A stretch of 32,399 nt of DNA from Furfurilactobacillus entadae. Its GTDB lineage: Bacteria; Bacillota; Bacilli; Lactobacillales; Lactobacillaceae. The notes beneath the pieces were generated by a model that was not told where the DNA came from, did no database searches, and worked only from the letters and a program-made list of their open reading frames with translations. The position numbers were made by a program, and so were the translations under genes. Shown in pieces: positions 1-7,703 of the stretch (positions within the stretch are counted from its first letter, which is position 1; each line of letters starts with the position of its first letter). The DNA is taken from contig NZ_BQXN01000026.1 of NCBI RefSeq assembly GCF_045862745.1, positions 1 to 32,399 of the forward strand. The letters are read 5' to 3'.

Positions 1-207
1 CGACGAGCGACTTGTTTAGACAATGCAGCATGTGAAACTGTCTTTGATAAATTAAAAGTTGAAATTGGTAGTTTACAGCAATACGCAAATGCCTCAGAGC
101 TAACCAAAGCAATCGCTTCCTGGATTAATTATTACAATCAAAAGCGAATTCAAATAAAATTAGGCGGTCAATCACCACTCGATTTCGAGCGGCAATTAAC
201 TGCCTAA
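1..207 (+). CDS. IS3-family transposase OrfB, C-terminal part (partial)
   Basis: The frame is open from base 1 to the TAA at 205-207 (68 residues). It reads RRATCLDNAACETVFDKLK near its start and ends WINYYNQKRIQ...LGGQSPLDFE. This is the C-terminal end of the DDE catalytic domain of IS3-family OrfB: the LDNA..E segment carries the catalytic glutamate, and YN..R.q..LggqSP is the standard tail. The protein cuts and rejoins DNA at the IS ends. Only the 3' end is visible, so I cannot say whether the copy is intact; the usual orfA and the first two catalytic Asp residues would lie left of the window. Confidence 0.85.
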   Translation, partial: RRATCLDNAACETVFDKLKVEIGSLQQYANASELTKAIASWINYYNQKRIQIKLGGQSPLDFERQLTA

Positions 208-240
208 TTAACAAAACTATTTAGTTCCAACTTTTTGGGT
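1..240 (+). mobile_element. IS3-family element, 3' end only
   Basis: The left edge of the window cuts through an IS3-family insertion sequence. What remains is the end of the transposase frame (stop at 205-207) and about 30 bases of 3' end, up to a stretch reading CCAACTTTTTGGG (223-238) that resembles the right terminal repeat of IS150-group elements. From 245 the sequence becomes readable as a different, decayed gene, so the element boundary lies near 238-244. The exact end and any target duplication cannot be fixed without the left end. Confidence 0.6.
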
Positions 241-244
241 AAAC

Positions 245-466
245 GTCAAAGTTAACATTCCGGACGTGACGGCGCTTCTCACCGACGACCCAGCCATGCA
301 AAGCTTTTTTACCGCACTAACACCTGGTTACTAGCGCGAATGGGCCCGCTTTATCTTCGGGGCCAAAGCGCAGGCTACTAAGGACAATCACATCGCAAAG
401 ATGAAGGAAGTTTTTGCGGCTGGATTCAAGTCAAAACGGGCCTACGATTCACGGCCTGATAAATAA
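245..466 (+). pseudogene. YdeI/OmdA-like protein, 3' remnant with in-frame stop
   Basis: Reading from 245 in one frame gives VNIPDVTALLTDDPAMQSFF and then TALTPGY, an in-frame TAG at 332-334, and REWARFIFGAKAQATKDNHI, ending with TAA at 464-466. The pattern 'F..LTPGY-REW.RfI..AK...T...Ri' is the C-terminal part of the YdeI/OmdA family (small proteins linked to bacteriocin protection or OmpD). The 5' part is missing at the IS3 boundary and the TAG replaces a residue between Tyr and Arg. This is therefore a dead remnant, probably first cut by the IS insertion and then decaying. Family assignment is from motif memory. Confidence 0.7.
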
Positions 467-469
467 CGA

Positions 470-507
470 AAAAAGTGTAACCGCAAAAATTTGTGGTTAC
501 ACTTTTT
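470..507. terminator. Bidirectional hairpin terminator
   Basis: Arms 470-487 and 490-507 are complementary over 18 bases with one G-U pair (AAAAAGTGTAACC opposite GGTTACACTTTTT), and the outer A/T runs give a U-tract on either strand. It lies between the convergent YdeI remnant (+) and the rhodanese gene (-), so it can stop transcripts from both sides. Confidence 0.85.
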
Positions 508-523
508 ATTTTCTGAAACTATT

Positions 524-886
524 TTAGAGCGTTTCAATTGGGAGGTTCATTCCCTTCCAACCTTCAAGCGCGCCGGCCAGTTCAAACGCATCAAATCCTG
601 CTGACAACAGAATGAGCAGTGCTGTTTTCCCGAGCGTCGTGCCACCCGTCCAATCGTACACCACGTACGTCTTGTCGTGATCCAGCTCGTCCAGGTGGTT
701 GGCAAGGTCCTTAGCAGGCATTGCGACAGCGCCTTTGATTTGGTCTTTCTTAACCTGTGCTGGTGCGTTACGCACATCTAACACAACGTACTTTGAATCA
801 GTCTCATCCAGACTGTTAAGGACCGTAAAATGGTCGATATACAGGCTCAAATACGTTTGTAACAGCTCAATTTTCTTATCATTCAT
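524..886 (-). CDS. Rhodanese-like domain protein with Asp in place of catalytic Cys
   Basis: A 120-residue single-domain rhodanese fold: VVLDVRNAPAQ (CH2A-type motif), IKGAVAMPAKDL, then VVYDWTGGTTLGKTALLILL and a final ELAGALEGWKG. In active rhodaneses the loop after the VVY strand starts with the sulfur-carrying Cys; here that position is Asp (YDWTGG), so sulfurtransferase activity is not expected. A binding or redox-sensing role is possible but unproven. The start overlaps the upstream MarR stop by 8 bases (ATGAATGA) with no good ribosome site of its own, so translation is probably coupled to MarR. Family certain, function unknown. Confidence 0.9.
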   Translation of the reverse strand: MNDKKIELLQTYLSLYIDHFTVLNSLDETDSKYVVLDVRNAPAQVKKDQIKGAVAMPAKDLANHLDELDHDKTYVVYDWTGGTTLGKTALLILLSAGFDAFELAGALEGWKGMNLPIETL

Positions 887-1415
887 TTTCTAATCCTCGT
901 TTGTCGTTTAGTTGTGTCGTTCCTTGCTTCACTTTGTTCAGTAACCGGGTCAGTTGCGCCCGTTCCTCAGTTGAAAAATTGCTAAAGATCGTGGCAACTG
1001 CTCGAAAGTTTTCGGGTAAAAAAGCGGTTAAGACAGCACGCCCCGCGTCCGTTAACCGAATTAAGACCGCCCGTTTATCAGCCAGCACATGATCCTTTGT
1101 AATCCACCCACTCCGTTCCATTCCGACAAGTAATTTACTGACCGTTGCTCGTGATGCCCCCAATTTTGTTGCCAATTCGGACGGTAACAACGCATGGCTT
1201 GGTTCATTGTCTAAGAACATCAGTAGAATAAACTTTGATTCAGATAACTCATAACGTGCTAAAACGTTCTCGTAGGCCGCCTGCATTTCTCGAAACGTCC
1301 ACTGAAAATCCAAAAATAGACTTGCTGCTTCTGGATCCGTCATGGTCGTATACGCCGCCAACGTTAGTTTTAACCGGTCGTCATCCGGACGGTCTGCAAA
1401 CGTAAACTCTGTCAT
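879..1415 (-). CDS. MarR-family transcriptional regulator
   Basis: A 178-residue winged-helix protein. The recognition region reads LLPSELATKLGASRATVSKL, followed by MERSGWITKDH and the wing DKRAVLIRLTDAGRAVL, a textbook MarR pattern. A longer frame begins at 1472, but the ATG at 1413-1415 is preceded by AAAGGAG at proper spacing, and the extra codons overlap the -10 box, so I use 1415. It forms an operon with the rhodanese-like gene (8-base overlap). The perfect palindrome at 1431-1458 in its own leader suggests autorepression. The ligand cannot be read from sequence. Confidence 0.92.
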   Translation of the reverse strand: MTEFTFADRPDDDRLKLTLAAYTTMTDPEAASLFLDFQWTFREMQAAYENVLARYELSESKFILLMFLDNEPSHALLPSELATKLGASRATVSKLLVGMERSGWITKDHVLADKRAVLIRLTDAGRAVLTAFLPENFRAVATIFSNFSTEERAQLTRLLNKVKQGTTQLNDKRGLENE

Positions 1416-1430
1416 TACGAACTCCTTTAT

Positions 1431-1458
1431 GAATATAATTAGCCAGCTAATTATATTC
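1431..1458. promoter_or_regulatory. Perfect 13-2-13 palindrome, likely MarR operator
   Basis: Arms GAATATAATTAGC and GCTAATTATATTC are exact reverse complements separated by CA. The site lies between the -10 box (1459-1464) and the ribosome site of the marR gene, where a bound dimer would block transcription start or early elongation. Its length and AT-rich core are typical of MarR operators. Assignment to the adjacent MarR is inference from position. Confidence 0.8.
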
Positions 1459-1486
1459 AGTATACCTGTCATTTTCTTTTCGTCAA
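1459..1486 (-). promoter_or_regulatory. Promoter of the marR-rhodanese operon
   Basis: On the minus strand TTGACG (1486-1481) and TATACT (1464-1459) are separated by 16 bases. The predicted start falls inside the palindrome at 1431-1458. Confidence 0.75.
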
Positions 1487-1529
1487 CATTTTTTACTTCA
1501 TCCGCATGGCGTTTAGATCAACGACGCAA

Positions 1530-1571
1530 ACAAAAGCACCGCCCCGCGGATTAATCGCAGGAACGGTGCTT
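1530..1571 (-). terminator. asnS terminator
   Basis: Minus-strand hairpin AAGCACCG...CGGTGCTT (arms 1564-1571 and 1534-1541) with additional GC pairs inside, followed by TTTTGTTT. It lies 16 bases after the asnS stop. Confidence 0.85.
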
Positions 1572-1586
1572 CATTATTTCATCAAT

Positions 1587-2978
1587 TTAGAATTCAGCAT
1601 TACCCGGTGTCCGTGGGTAAGGGATCACGTCACGAATGTTTTCCATCCCGGTCACGTACATCAGTAACCGTTCAAAACCGATCCCGAAGCCGGAGTGGAC
1701 GGTTTCACCATACTTCCGCAGGTCAAGGTACCATTGGTATTCTTCCACTGGCATGTCGAGGTCAGCAATCTTCTTGGCTAACTGAGCTTGCCGTTCTTCA
1801 CGTTGGCTCCCACCAACTAATTCCCCAATTTCAGGAACCAGCAGATCAACGGCAGCCACCGTCTTACCATCATCGTTATCACGCATGTAGAACGCCTTGA
1901 TGGCCTTTGGATAGTCCGTCAGGAAGACCGGTTTTTGGTAAATTTGTTCACACAGGTAACGTTCATGTTCAGCCTGTAAATCAATGCCCCATTCAACGGG
2001 CATTTCGAAGTCAACTGGCGCCGCCTTCAATTCTTCGATGGCCTTGGTGTAGGTCAACCGAACAAAGGCTTCATCACGGGTCTTCGTTAACCGATCAATC
2101 AACGTGTTATCAACCGCCTCGTTTAAAAAGGCCAGTTCGTCCTGCGCATTCTTCAACAGGTAATCAATCACGTACTTCAGCAAGGCTTCAATCGTATCAA
2201 CCGTGTCCGTCAAATCAGCAAACGCCATTTCTGGTTCAATCATCCAGAATTCTGAAGCGTGGCGCGTCGTGTGTGAATCTTCGGCACGGAAGGCTGGGCC
2301 AAACGTGTAGACGTTACGTAGTGCCAGTGCAAAGGCTTCCGCCTGCAATTGACCACTAACAGTCAGGTTTGTCTCCTGCTTAAAGAAGTCCTGACTATAA
2401 TCCACGTTGCCCTCATCCGTTGTTGGGACGTTCTTCATGTCGAGGGTCGTCACTTCGAACATTTCGCCAGCCCCTTCTGTATCACTGCTCGTGATAATTG
2501 GGGTGTTCACGTACGTAAAGCCGTGTTCCTGAAGGTATTGATGAACAGCAAACGCAGCCAGCGAACGAATGTGGAACACTGAATAAAACGTGTTGGTCCG
2601 GGGACGCAGGTGCGCCATAGTCCGCAGATATTCAAACGTGTGCTGCTTTTTTTGAAGCGGATAGTCACTGCTGGAGTTTCCCACCAGCGTAACCGACTTT
2701 GCTTGAACTTCAAATGGTTGCTTTGCGTCTGGTGTGTACGTGACCGTCCCAACCACCGCAACGGTCGCACTGATTGGTAACTTACCGATCTCAGCAAAGT
2801 CTTCCAAATCACTCTTAAACACGATTTGCGCGTGCTTTAAGGATGATCCGTCGTTTAATTCAATAAAGCCAACCTTTTTACTACTCCGGATTGTCTTTAC
2901 CCAGCCACGTAACGTAATTTCTTCATCCGGTGCAACCTGTTGATCACTGTAAAGCTGTTTAACTAGCATTTCTGTCAT
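1587..2978 (-). CDS. asnS: Asparaginyl-tRNA synthetase
   Basis: A 463-residue class II aminoacyl-tRNA synthetase that charges tRNA-Asn in the cytoplasm. The N-terminal OB fold (ITLRGWVKTIRSSKKVGFIE) binds the anticodon. The catalytic core shows motif 1 (TYVNTPIITSSDTEGAGEMF), motif 2 (FRAEDSHTTRHASEFWMIEPE) and motif 3 (GFGIGFERLLMYVTG) before the C-terminal VIPYPRTPGNAEF. Length and internal segments (such as NVPTTDEGNVDYSQDFFKQE) follow the E. coli-type enzyme rather than the shorter (~430 aa) form I associate with many lactobacilli. The start at 2978 has AAAGGA seven bases upstream. It is controlled by the T-box leader just upstream. Confidence 0.97.
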   Translation of the reverse strand: MTEMLVKQLYSDQQVAPDEEITLRGWVKTIRSSKKVGFIELNDGSSLKHAQIVFKSDLEDFAEIGKLPISATVAVVGTVTYTPDAKQPFEVQAKSVTLVGNSSSDYPLQKKQHTFEYLRTMAHLRPRTNTFYSVFHIRSLAAFAVHQYLQEHGFTYVNTPIITSSDTEGAGEMFEVTTLDMKNVPTTDEGNVDYSQDFFKQETNLTVSGQLQAEAFALALRNVYTFGPAFRAEDSHTTRHASEFWMIEPEMAFADLTDTVDTIEALLKYVIDYLLKNAQDELAFLNEAVDNTLIDRLTKTRDEAFVRLTYTKAIEELKAAPVDFEMPVEWGIDLQAEHERYLCEQIYQKPVFLTDYPKAIKAFYMRDNDDGKTVAAVDLLVPEIGELVGGSQREERQAQLAKKIADLDMPVEEYQWYLDLRKYGETVHSGFGIGFERLLMYVTGMENIRDVIPYPRTPGNAEF

Positions 2979-3021
2979 AATATTATCCTTTCACCACGTA
3001 CCACTCTGCTTCAAATCGACT

Positions 3022-3290
3022 AAAAAAAGACCCTCCATCCCCATAATAGGGACGAAAGGTCTTTCCGCGATACCACCCACATTGCCTGCCGAATGACATC
3101 GACAAACCAACTTTAATAACGTACTAACATACGCTCCGTGTGATAACGTACCGGCAACGGCTAATCTTACTCGATCAATTCAGAATAGCAACAGAAAAAG
3201 TGTTCTTCCATCCGGCCTCGCCACTAAGCTTTCACTATCCTTAGCTCGCTATCGTTAAGTCTCCGCGTGGACACGTCTTTTTCTTTGGTT
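3022..3290 (-). promoter_or_regulatory. T-box riboswitch leader of asnS (specifier AAC)
   Basis: The minus strand carries a full T-box leader: a Stem I whose base pairs GAAAAAG (about 3284) with CTTTTTC (about 3200), then the T-box sequence GGGTGGTATCGCGG (3079-3066), then a terminator hairpin with arms near 3058-3064 and 3026-3032 and seven Ts. On the 3' side of Stem I, in GGAAGAACAC, the triplet AAC (3204-3202) sits directly before the closing stem, as expected for a specifier, and it matches Asn, the substrate of the downstream gene. Uncharged tRNA-Asn should stabilise the antiterminator and switch asnS on. Confidence 0.93.
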
Positions 3291-3314
3291 TTTTAGTTTA
3301 ATTAAGTTGTCAAA

Positions 3315-3343
3315 ATCATAGCACTAATTTTTGCTGGAAACAA
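3315..3343 (-). promoter_or_regulatory. Probable asnS/T-box promoter
   Basis: Minus strand TTGTTT (3343-3338), 17 bases, TATGAT (3320-3315), with TG one base before the -10. The start would fall shortly before the Stem I base. A TTGACA at 3313-3308 has no good partner -10. Confidence 0.6.
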
Positions 3344-3346
3344 GCA

Positions 3347-3383
3347 ACGCCTGAACAACTATTATGAATAGTTGTTCAGGCGT
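3347..3383 (-). terminator. Hairpin after the second marR
   Basis: ACGCCTGAACAACTATT pairs with its complement across a short loop (about 17 bp). It lies 45 bases downstream of the marR stop at 3429; on the minus strand it is followed by TTGCTTGTTT, a weak U-tract. It also overlaps the asnS -35 region. Confidence 0.65.
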
Positions 3384-3428
3384 TTCCCCCATTGTTTAGC
3401 ATGAAAACTCTAACCCCAAAAATCAGCG

Positions 3429-3794
3429 TTAAATTCTGATATCCATTCGGGTTAAGTCACGATTATGTTTGATTTGCGTTAACATCTCGCGCCCTTTTTC
3501 TGTTAGACAGAGCTTTTTGACCCGCCGATCGGTTTGTGAAAAGGCCATGACCACCAAGCCGTGGTCCACCATTCGAACCACTTTACTCGAGACAGCTGAC
3601 AAAGAAACACCAATGTTATCCGCTAACTCTGTCGAAGAAATGTCAGGGACTTGATCAATGATCTTTAAATACGTCAATTCCAATAAGGTCAGTCCGTATT
3701 CACGCACAAAATGCTGATTCAACTGGTTGACCCGACGTTGCTGTTTAATTAAGTCACGCCAGGCACTCGTCTCACTCGTTATTTGCATTGTCAT
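3429..3794 (-). CDS. Short MarR-family regulator
   Basis: About 121 residues: an N-terminal helix, ISSTELADNIGVSLSAVSSK as the helix-turn-helix, MVDHGLVVMAFSQTDRRVKK as the wing and LTEKGREMLTQI. It stops about 20-25 residues earlier than most MarR proteins, so the last dimerisation helix is short; SarA/Rot-type single-domain regulators have a similar size. The frame could begin at GTG 3800, but ATG at 3794 has GAAGTGG upstream. It stands alone on its transcript and its target is unknown. Confidence 0.85.
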   Translation of the reverse strand: MTMQITSETSAWRDLIKQQRRVNQLNQHFVREYGLTLLELTYLKIIDQVPDISSTELADNIGVSLSAVSSKVVRMVDHGLVVMAFSQTDRRVKKLCLTEKGREMLTQIKHNRDLTRMDIRI

Positions 3795-3800
3795 CACCAC

Positions 3801-4054
3801 TTCACTTTCACCAATATTTCTTGTGGCGGATTACCCCTAACAAGTACCGCTACTGGTAAATCTAATCTTGTTAAAAAATAACTTCGATTTACTTTTTCTT
3901 ACTATGCTAGTTATTTTAACTTTTGCACGACCGGATTTACTGCAACTTGTTAACTAAAATTATCGTTTTTTTGGTTAATTTTCGAAAAAAAGAGACTAGT
4001 TAACTATTTAATTTAGAAATAGCTAAGCTCGTTATGCTTTAGGGCTGGATTATT
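3801..4054. other. Intergenic, no gene seen
   Basis: AT-rich sequence between the marR start and the surface-protein terminator. No convincing open frame or RNA structure was found. It presumably holds the marR promoter (minus strand), but no clean -35/-10 pair was identified. Confidence 0.5.
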
Positions 4055-4110
4055 CAAAAGAAACCACCATCTGAACGGTCAGTTAAATCCGTTCAAACAG
4101 TGATTTCTTC
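4055..4110 (-). terminator. Terminator of the mga-like/surface protein operon
   Basis: Two-part stem on the minus strand: GAAATCAC with GTGGTTTC (outer, arms near 4100-4107 and 4060-4067) and GAACGG with CCGTTC (inner), followed by TTTTG. Confidence 0.75.
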
Positions 4111-4125
4111 CAGGAGCAGTTTCAC

Positions 4126-6021
4126 TTAATCCATCATTTTTTGTCCAAACCGTGCTCTACCGGATAATCGCCGGGCAATCATTCCCAACCACGTTCCGTT
4201 TGTCTGGGGATCACGCTGACCGCCACGCTTCAAAATTTGGTTATCAAACCGTTTAAAGATGGCATCATTTTCGCGCTGAATTCGTTGCTTTGAAGAAACA
4301 TTGGACCAAATCACCCGGGTAGACCGCCGTTTAAACGTCACGATTGGTGCTGCCACCAACATCATCACTTGTTTACCCCAACTAACCGGATAAACGCCCG
4401 GTTTCTGGTCGGCGGTTACTGGCGTATTCGTGGCCGCTAGCGGTTCCAGTGGCTGCTCAACTCGCGCTCGTGGCTGTTTCGGCAATTGCCACCGCATGGG
4501 TTGGTCAACTGTTTCACTCACCGGCACTGGCTGTTCTGTAAATTGATGGCCCACTTGAATAACGAGCTGTGTTACCAGAACTACTGGTTGGTCTTGAGGC
4601 ACACTCACCGACTCAACCATAGCTGGTGGTATTGGTTGGTCAACTGGTTTTGAGTTCGTTAGTTTTGTTGGCGGCGTTACTGGTGGCGCTAGTCGTTTTA
4701 GGTACACGGCGTAGGTTTGTTGACCAGAATCACTAGTAAATGTTCCCGTCCCGCCATCACTAAACCCATCACTCACCAGCTGATACCCTTGTGCCTCGTA
4801 CCCTTTGACGCGCGCCGTTGTCTCATACTCGATGGGGTCCTCTTCAAGTCCTGTCACCAGATCCGTTGCTAGTGGCTGGCCGGTCGTGTCATCAACGTAC
4901 GTTATCATAGCCGTTTTGTTACTTTTATAATAAAAGATGACTGCTTGTTTATCGGTTGTTAATGTTGCCGGACCGTACACACCACCGGTACCGGCCGTTA
5001 CCACGGTGTCATTGTTCTTGTAATAGTTCCAGTTCGTTGCTGTATAGCCAGTAATCGGCTTTGCGACAATGATACCAAGATTGGCATCAATACTTGCACT
5101 GGTGCCATACACGTCCTGCGAGGCAATCGTTGCCCCCGTAACGGCATCTTTGTAATACATCTTAACCAATTCACCAGAAATTCTGGGTGTGCTCAGCGTG
5201 ACTAACCGTAAGGACGAATCCCCATGAAACGTAATTTCAAACTGCATGTTAAACGTTGTCGCTGGTGTCGTTTGTTGCGTCACGAATCCCGGAACTTGTG
5301 GAAAATACCAATAAATTGCTTCTGTCCCAGAGATGGGTGAAAGTTGCTGAATCACCGCGGTCTTGGGAATGACGTACACCATGCCAGTTGCCATGTTCGT
5401 CACGGTAATTGCAGACCAATCCGTAATGTCCGCATGATAATAAAGAACTCTGTATCGCTGAATCCAAACGGTTGTTGCCGTATCACCTTGTGGGCTAACG
5501 TACGCGTTCATGTTTGTGATGTTCACTTGCTTGGTATAACCATCGGTACTTGGTTGTTCTGACCACGTCCCGGTGTTAAGCGCATTGCCGCCGTCCTTTT
5601 GCCAGTTGTTCCAATCAATGCCCGTCGCCGCAGATGACGTTGGTGCCGCCGCGGCCAGCTGTTGCTGCGCAACCCGTGCGGTCGGCTTCACTGCGTTAGA
5701 TGTCGGAGTAGGTGCTGTTTTCGCTACTGCTGATGCGGCCGCCGAAGTTGCTTCGTGGCCATCAGAGCTAGCCGCCACAGATGAAGTCCCAGATTGGGAC
5801 TGATTTGAAGCTTTCTGTGATTGATTACTCCCGTCCATTGATGACGAAGAATTAGCCGCTGCCGTGCTCTGTGAACTTGCTAAATCAGAAGCTGAAACAC
5901 GCTGTTCTGTCGTCGCTGCCTGTGCGTTAGCGGTGACGAGGCCCGTTCCTACACTCAACGAACTCAGGGTCACCCCCATCACTAACCATCGTTGATTTAT
6001 TTTTTTCTTCTTTGCCTGCAT
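4126..6021 (-). CDS. Secreted surface protein with MucBP/Mub-type domains
   Basis: 631 residues. A KKKKINQR start, hydrophobic segment and ANAQA at 32-36 give a Sec signal peptide. Residues about 37-135 are a Ser/Ala/Gln-rich linker. Residues about 135-285 are a beta-rich domain starting IDWNNWQKDGG. About 287-368 (VKMYYKDAVTGATIASQDVY...) and about 372-443 (MITYVDDTTGQPL...GYQLVSDGF...YAVYLKRL) match mucin-binding repeat types. There is no LPXTG motif; instead a short hydrophobic stretch (QVMMLVAAPIVTF) is followed by a basic tail of about 75 residues. Its ATG shares one base with the stop of the upstream regulator (TAATG), so the two are co-translated. Adhesion is the likely role; how it is anchored is unclear. 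Confidence 0.8.
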   Translation of the reverse strand: MQAKKKKINQRWLVMGVTLSSLSVGTGLVTANAQAATTEQRVSASDLASSQSTAAANSSSSMDGSNQSQKASNQSQSGTSSVAASSDGHEATSAAASAVAKTAPTPTSNAVKPTARVAQQQLAAAAPTSSAATGIDWNNWQKDGGNALNTGTWSEQPSTDGYTKQVNITNMNAYVSPQGDTATTVWIQRYRVLYYHADITDWSAITVTNMATGMVYVIPKTAVIQQLSPISGTEAIYWYFPQVPGFVTQQTTPATTFNMQFEITFHGDSSLRLVTLSTPRISGELVKMYYKDAVTGATIASQDVYGTSASIDANLGIIVAKPITGYTATNWNYYKNNDTVVTAGTGGVYGPATLTTDKQAVIFYYKSNKTAMITYVDDTTGQPLATDLVTGLEEDPIEYETTARVKGYEAQGYQLVSDGFSDGGTGTFTSDSGQQTYAVYLKRLAPPVTPPTKLTNSKPVDQPIPPAMVESVSVPQDQPVVLVTQLVIQVGHQFTEQPVPVSETVDQPMRWQLPKQPRARVEQPLEPLAATNTPVTADQKPGVYPVSWGKQVMMLVAAPIVTFKRRSTRVIWSNVSSKQRIQRENDAIFKRFDNQILKRGGQRDPQTNGTWLGMIARRLSGRARFGQKMMD

Positions 6022-7469
6022 TACTTATCAGCCTCATCCTTCACTGGCCGTTGTTTCAACTCAATAATTACATCAGCCAGATGCTCCCAATCCACCGGTA
6101 ACGGTGGATTTTCCCAGGTCACCTGGGGGACAACACTTTCCGGAAAATAAATATCAGAGAGATATAAATCCGTCTTTGCGGTCACAACAGAATCTACCTG
6201 AATTTCGCCAGGGGCCAAACTCAGCACGTTACGTTTAATGTACTCGGAATAAATGTCTCCCTGTGAGAAATCGACCGTCACATTGATTGGAACCGCAAAG
6301 TACGCGATTGGCACAACGTTTAACAATGTGAACATCAACGAGTAATAAATTTGCGTCAACATTGCTTCGTCGATCTGACCAACCATCTGTTTCTGACAGG
6401 CCATAATCAGTCGTTCAACAGTTGCATGAACACGTGGATAAGTTTCCTGAAAAAACGAAATCTCTGTGGGCGATGCAAACGTGGCTAAACTATAAAACGG
6501 ATACTGACACTTTAAATTAATTAATCGAAGCGATTTTGTTAGGTCTGCCATCATCTTAGCGGGTAATGTTGCACTTACTGCATTTGAAATAATGTTAAGT
6601 TGCTCTTGTGTCACCCGGGTGACATTTTCCTGCAATTCAGGCGACAATGTGGCCCCCGTTATGGTTAGGGCATCGATGATAACTAAGAATTCATTGATTG
6701 CATTAATTTCAAGTGTTGCCATATCATCGTCAAGGCTAAACTGTTGCTTTACATATTCCGTCAACAGCGGAACGGTTGACTGTACCTCGACATCTGTTGC
6801 TTCAACCCACTTTTTCATCCGCAATCTTGTAATCTGAATGGCACATAGATACTGTAGCTGAATCCGCTGTGTAATTGTCAATCGGACCTGCTCTAACTGG
6901 CGAATTCGCTCCACTTCTTGTTTAGCAGCAGCCGTGATTCCAGCACTAAACGGAAATGTTGCTCCATTGAAAAAGTAATAATATACGCCAAACAATGAAC
7001 GCCGTAAGGCTGCTTCGCTTCGCTCATCCCATCCGGGTAAGGATGAAACTGTTAGCGCAATGGTTGTCTTTTGTCGGTAGTACACTGCCCGACTAATTCC
7101 TAAGCGACTTAGAAAATCACCAAAATTATCTTGATCATCATATAAATACGTACGGGTAAAAATTTTAAACCGAATCGAATTTGACGCTAATCTTTGTAAT
7201 AGCGCTTTCATTGTTTGCGACGTTACGCCGCTTGTTTGAATTCCTTGATCAAATAAAATAATCGTTGGACAATTATCCTGATCAAACAGACTTTCCATTT
7301 GATGATTAATCATTTCGATAATTCGCTTTAACTTATATGCGCTGATTCCAAGATCAGCAAAAACATTATTCAACAAAATGACATCACGATTTTTATCAAG
7401 AATATACTGCAATAAACGGATCGATGTTTGTTGATCTCGATCTAATAGCGCTAAATACCGGTCATCCAT
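6021..7469 (-). CDS. Mga-like transcriptional regulator
   Basis: 482 residues. The N-terminus has a helix-turn-helix region (LNNVFADLGISAYKLKRIIE) resembling the Mga HTH domain, then a second HTH-like stretch (FLSRLGISRAVYYRQK) and a long alpha-helical region like the PRD-type half of Mga/AtxA proteins. Mga proteins activate surface-protein genes in streptococci, and here the gene is fused by a TAATG overlap to a surface-protein gene, which fits local control. ATG at 7469 has GGAGAG five bases upstream; a TTG three bases earlier is less likely. No usable His phosphorylation site was confirmed. Confidence 0.75.
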   Translation of the reverse strand: MDDRYLALLDRDQQTSIRLLQYILDKNRDVILLNNVFADLGISAYKLKRIIEMINHQMESLFDQDNCPTIILFDQGIQTSGVTSQTMKALLQRLASNSIRFKIFTRTYLYDDQDNFGDFLSRLGISRAVYYRQKTTIALTVSSLPGWDERSEAALRRSLFGVYYYFFNGATFPFSAGITAAAKQEVERIRQLEQVRLTITQRIQLQYLCAIQITRLRMKKWVEATDVEVQSTVPLLTEYVKQQFSLDDDMATLEINAINEFLVIIDALTITGATLSPELQENVTRVTQEQLNIISNAVSATLPAKMMADLTKSLRLINLKCQYPFYSLATFASPTEISFFQETYPRVHATVERLIMACQKQMVGQIDEAMLTQIYYSLMFTLLNVVPIAYFAVPINVTVDFSQGDIYSEYIKRNVLSLAPGEIQVDSVVTAKTDLYLSDIYFPESVVPQVTWENPPLPVDWEHLADVIIELKQRPVKDEADK

Positions 7470-7472
7470 CAA

Positions 7473-7637
7473 GACTCTCCATGTTCCAGAACATTTAATA
7501 AATTTAAATATCTTTATGCTTCAGTAATTAAGCAATTAAATTTACTATATATTTATTGTACTAAACTAAAATGTTTTCAATCTTTATTTCTTTATTAAAA
7601 TTATTATTATTATATTTCCTGCAACTTTCTACAGACA
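7473..7637. other. AT-rich upstream region of the mga-like operon
   Basis: A strongly AT-rich 165-base gap that must contain the minus-strand promoter of the mga-like gene. TTGAAA (about 7577-7582) has only non-ideal -10 candidates, as may be expected for an activator-dependent promoter. No gene seen. Confidence 0.4.
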
Positions 7638-7673
7638 AAAGGGTCGCTACGGTTTTATCCGTGGCGACCCTTT
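7638..7673. terminator. Hairpin terminator after the 111-aa gene
   Basis: AAAGGGTCGC-TACGG pairs with CCGTG-GCGACCCTTT over 15 positions, 31 bases downstream of the 7704 stop. The U-tract is short on both strands. Confidence 0.75.
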
Positions 7674-7703
7674 ACCAAGTTGTTAATAATAACGTTTCAT
7701 CAT

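Noticed and set aside
1342..1554. 70-codon plus-strand frame across the marR promoter
   Set aside because: Antisense to marR and its control region, with no ribosome site; a shadow frame.
3308..3313. TTGACA as the asnS -35
   Set aside because: No -10 at 16-18 bases downstream; the TTGTTT/TATGAT pair just upstream fits better.
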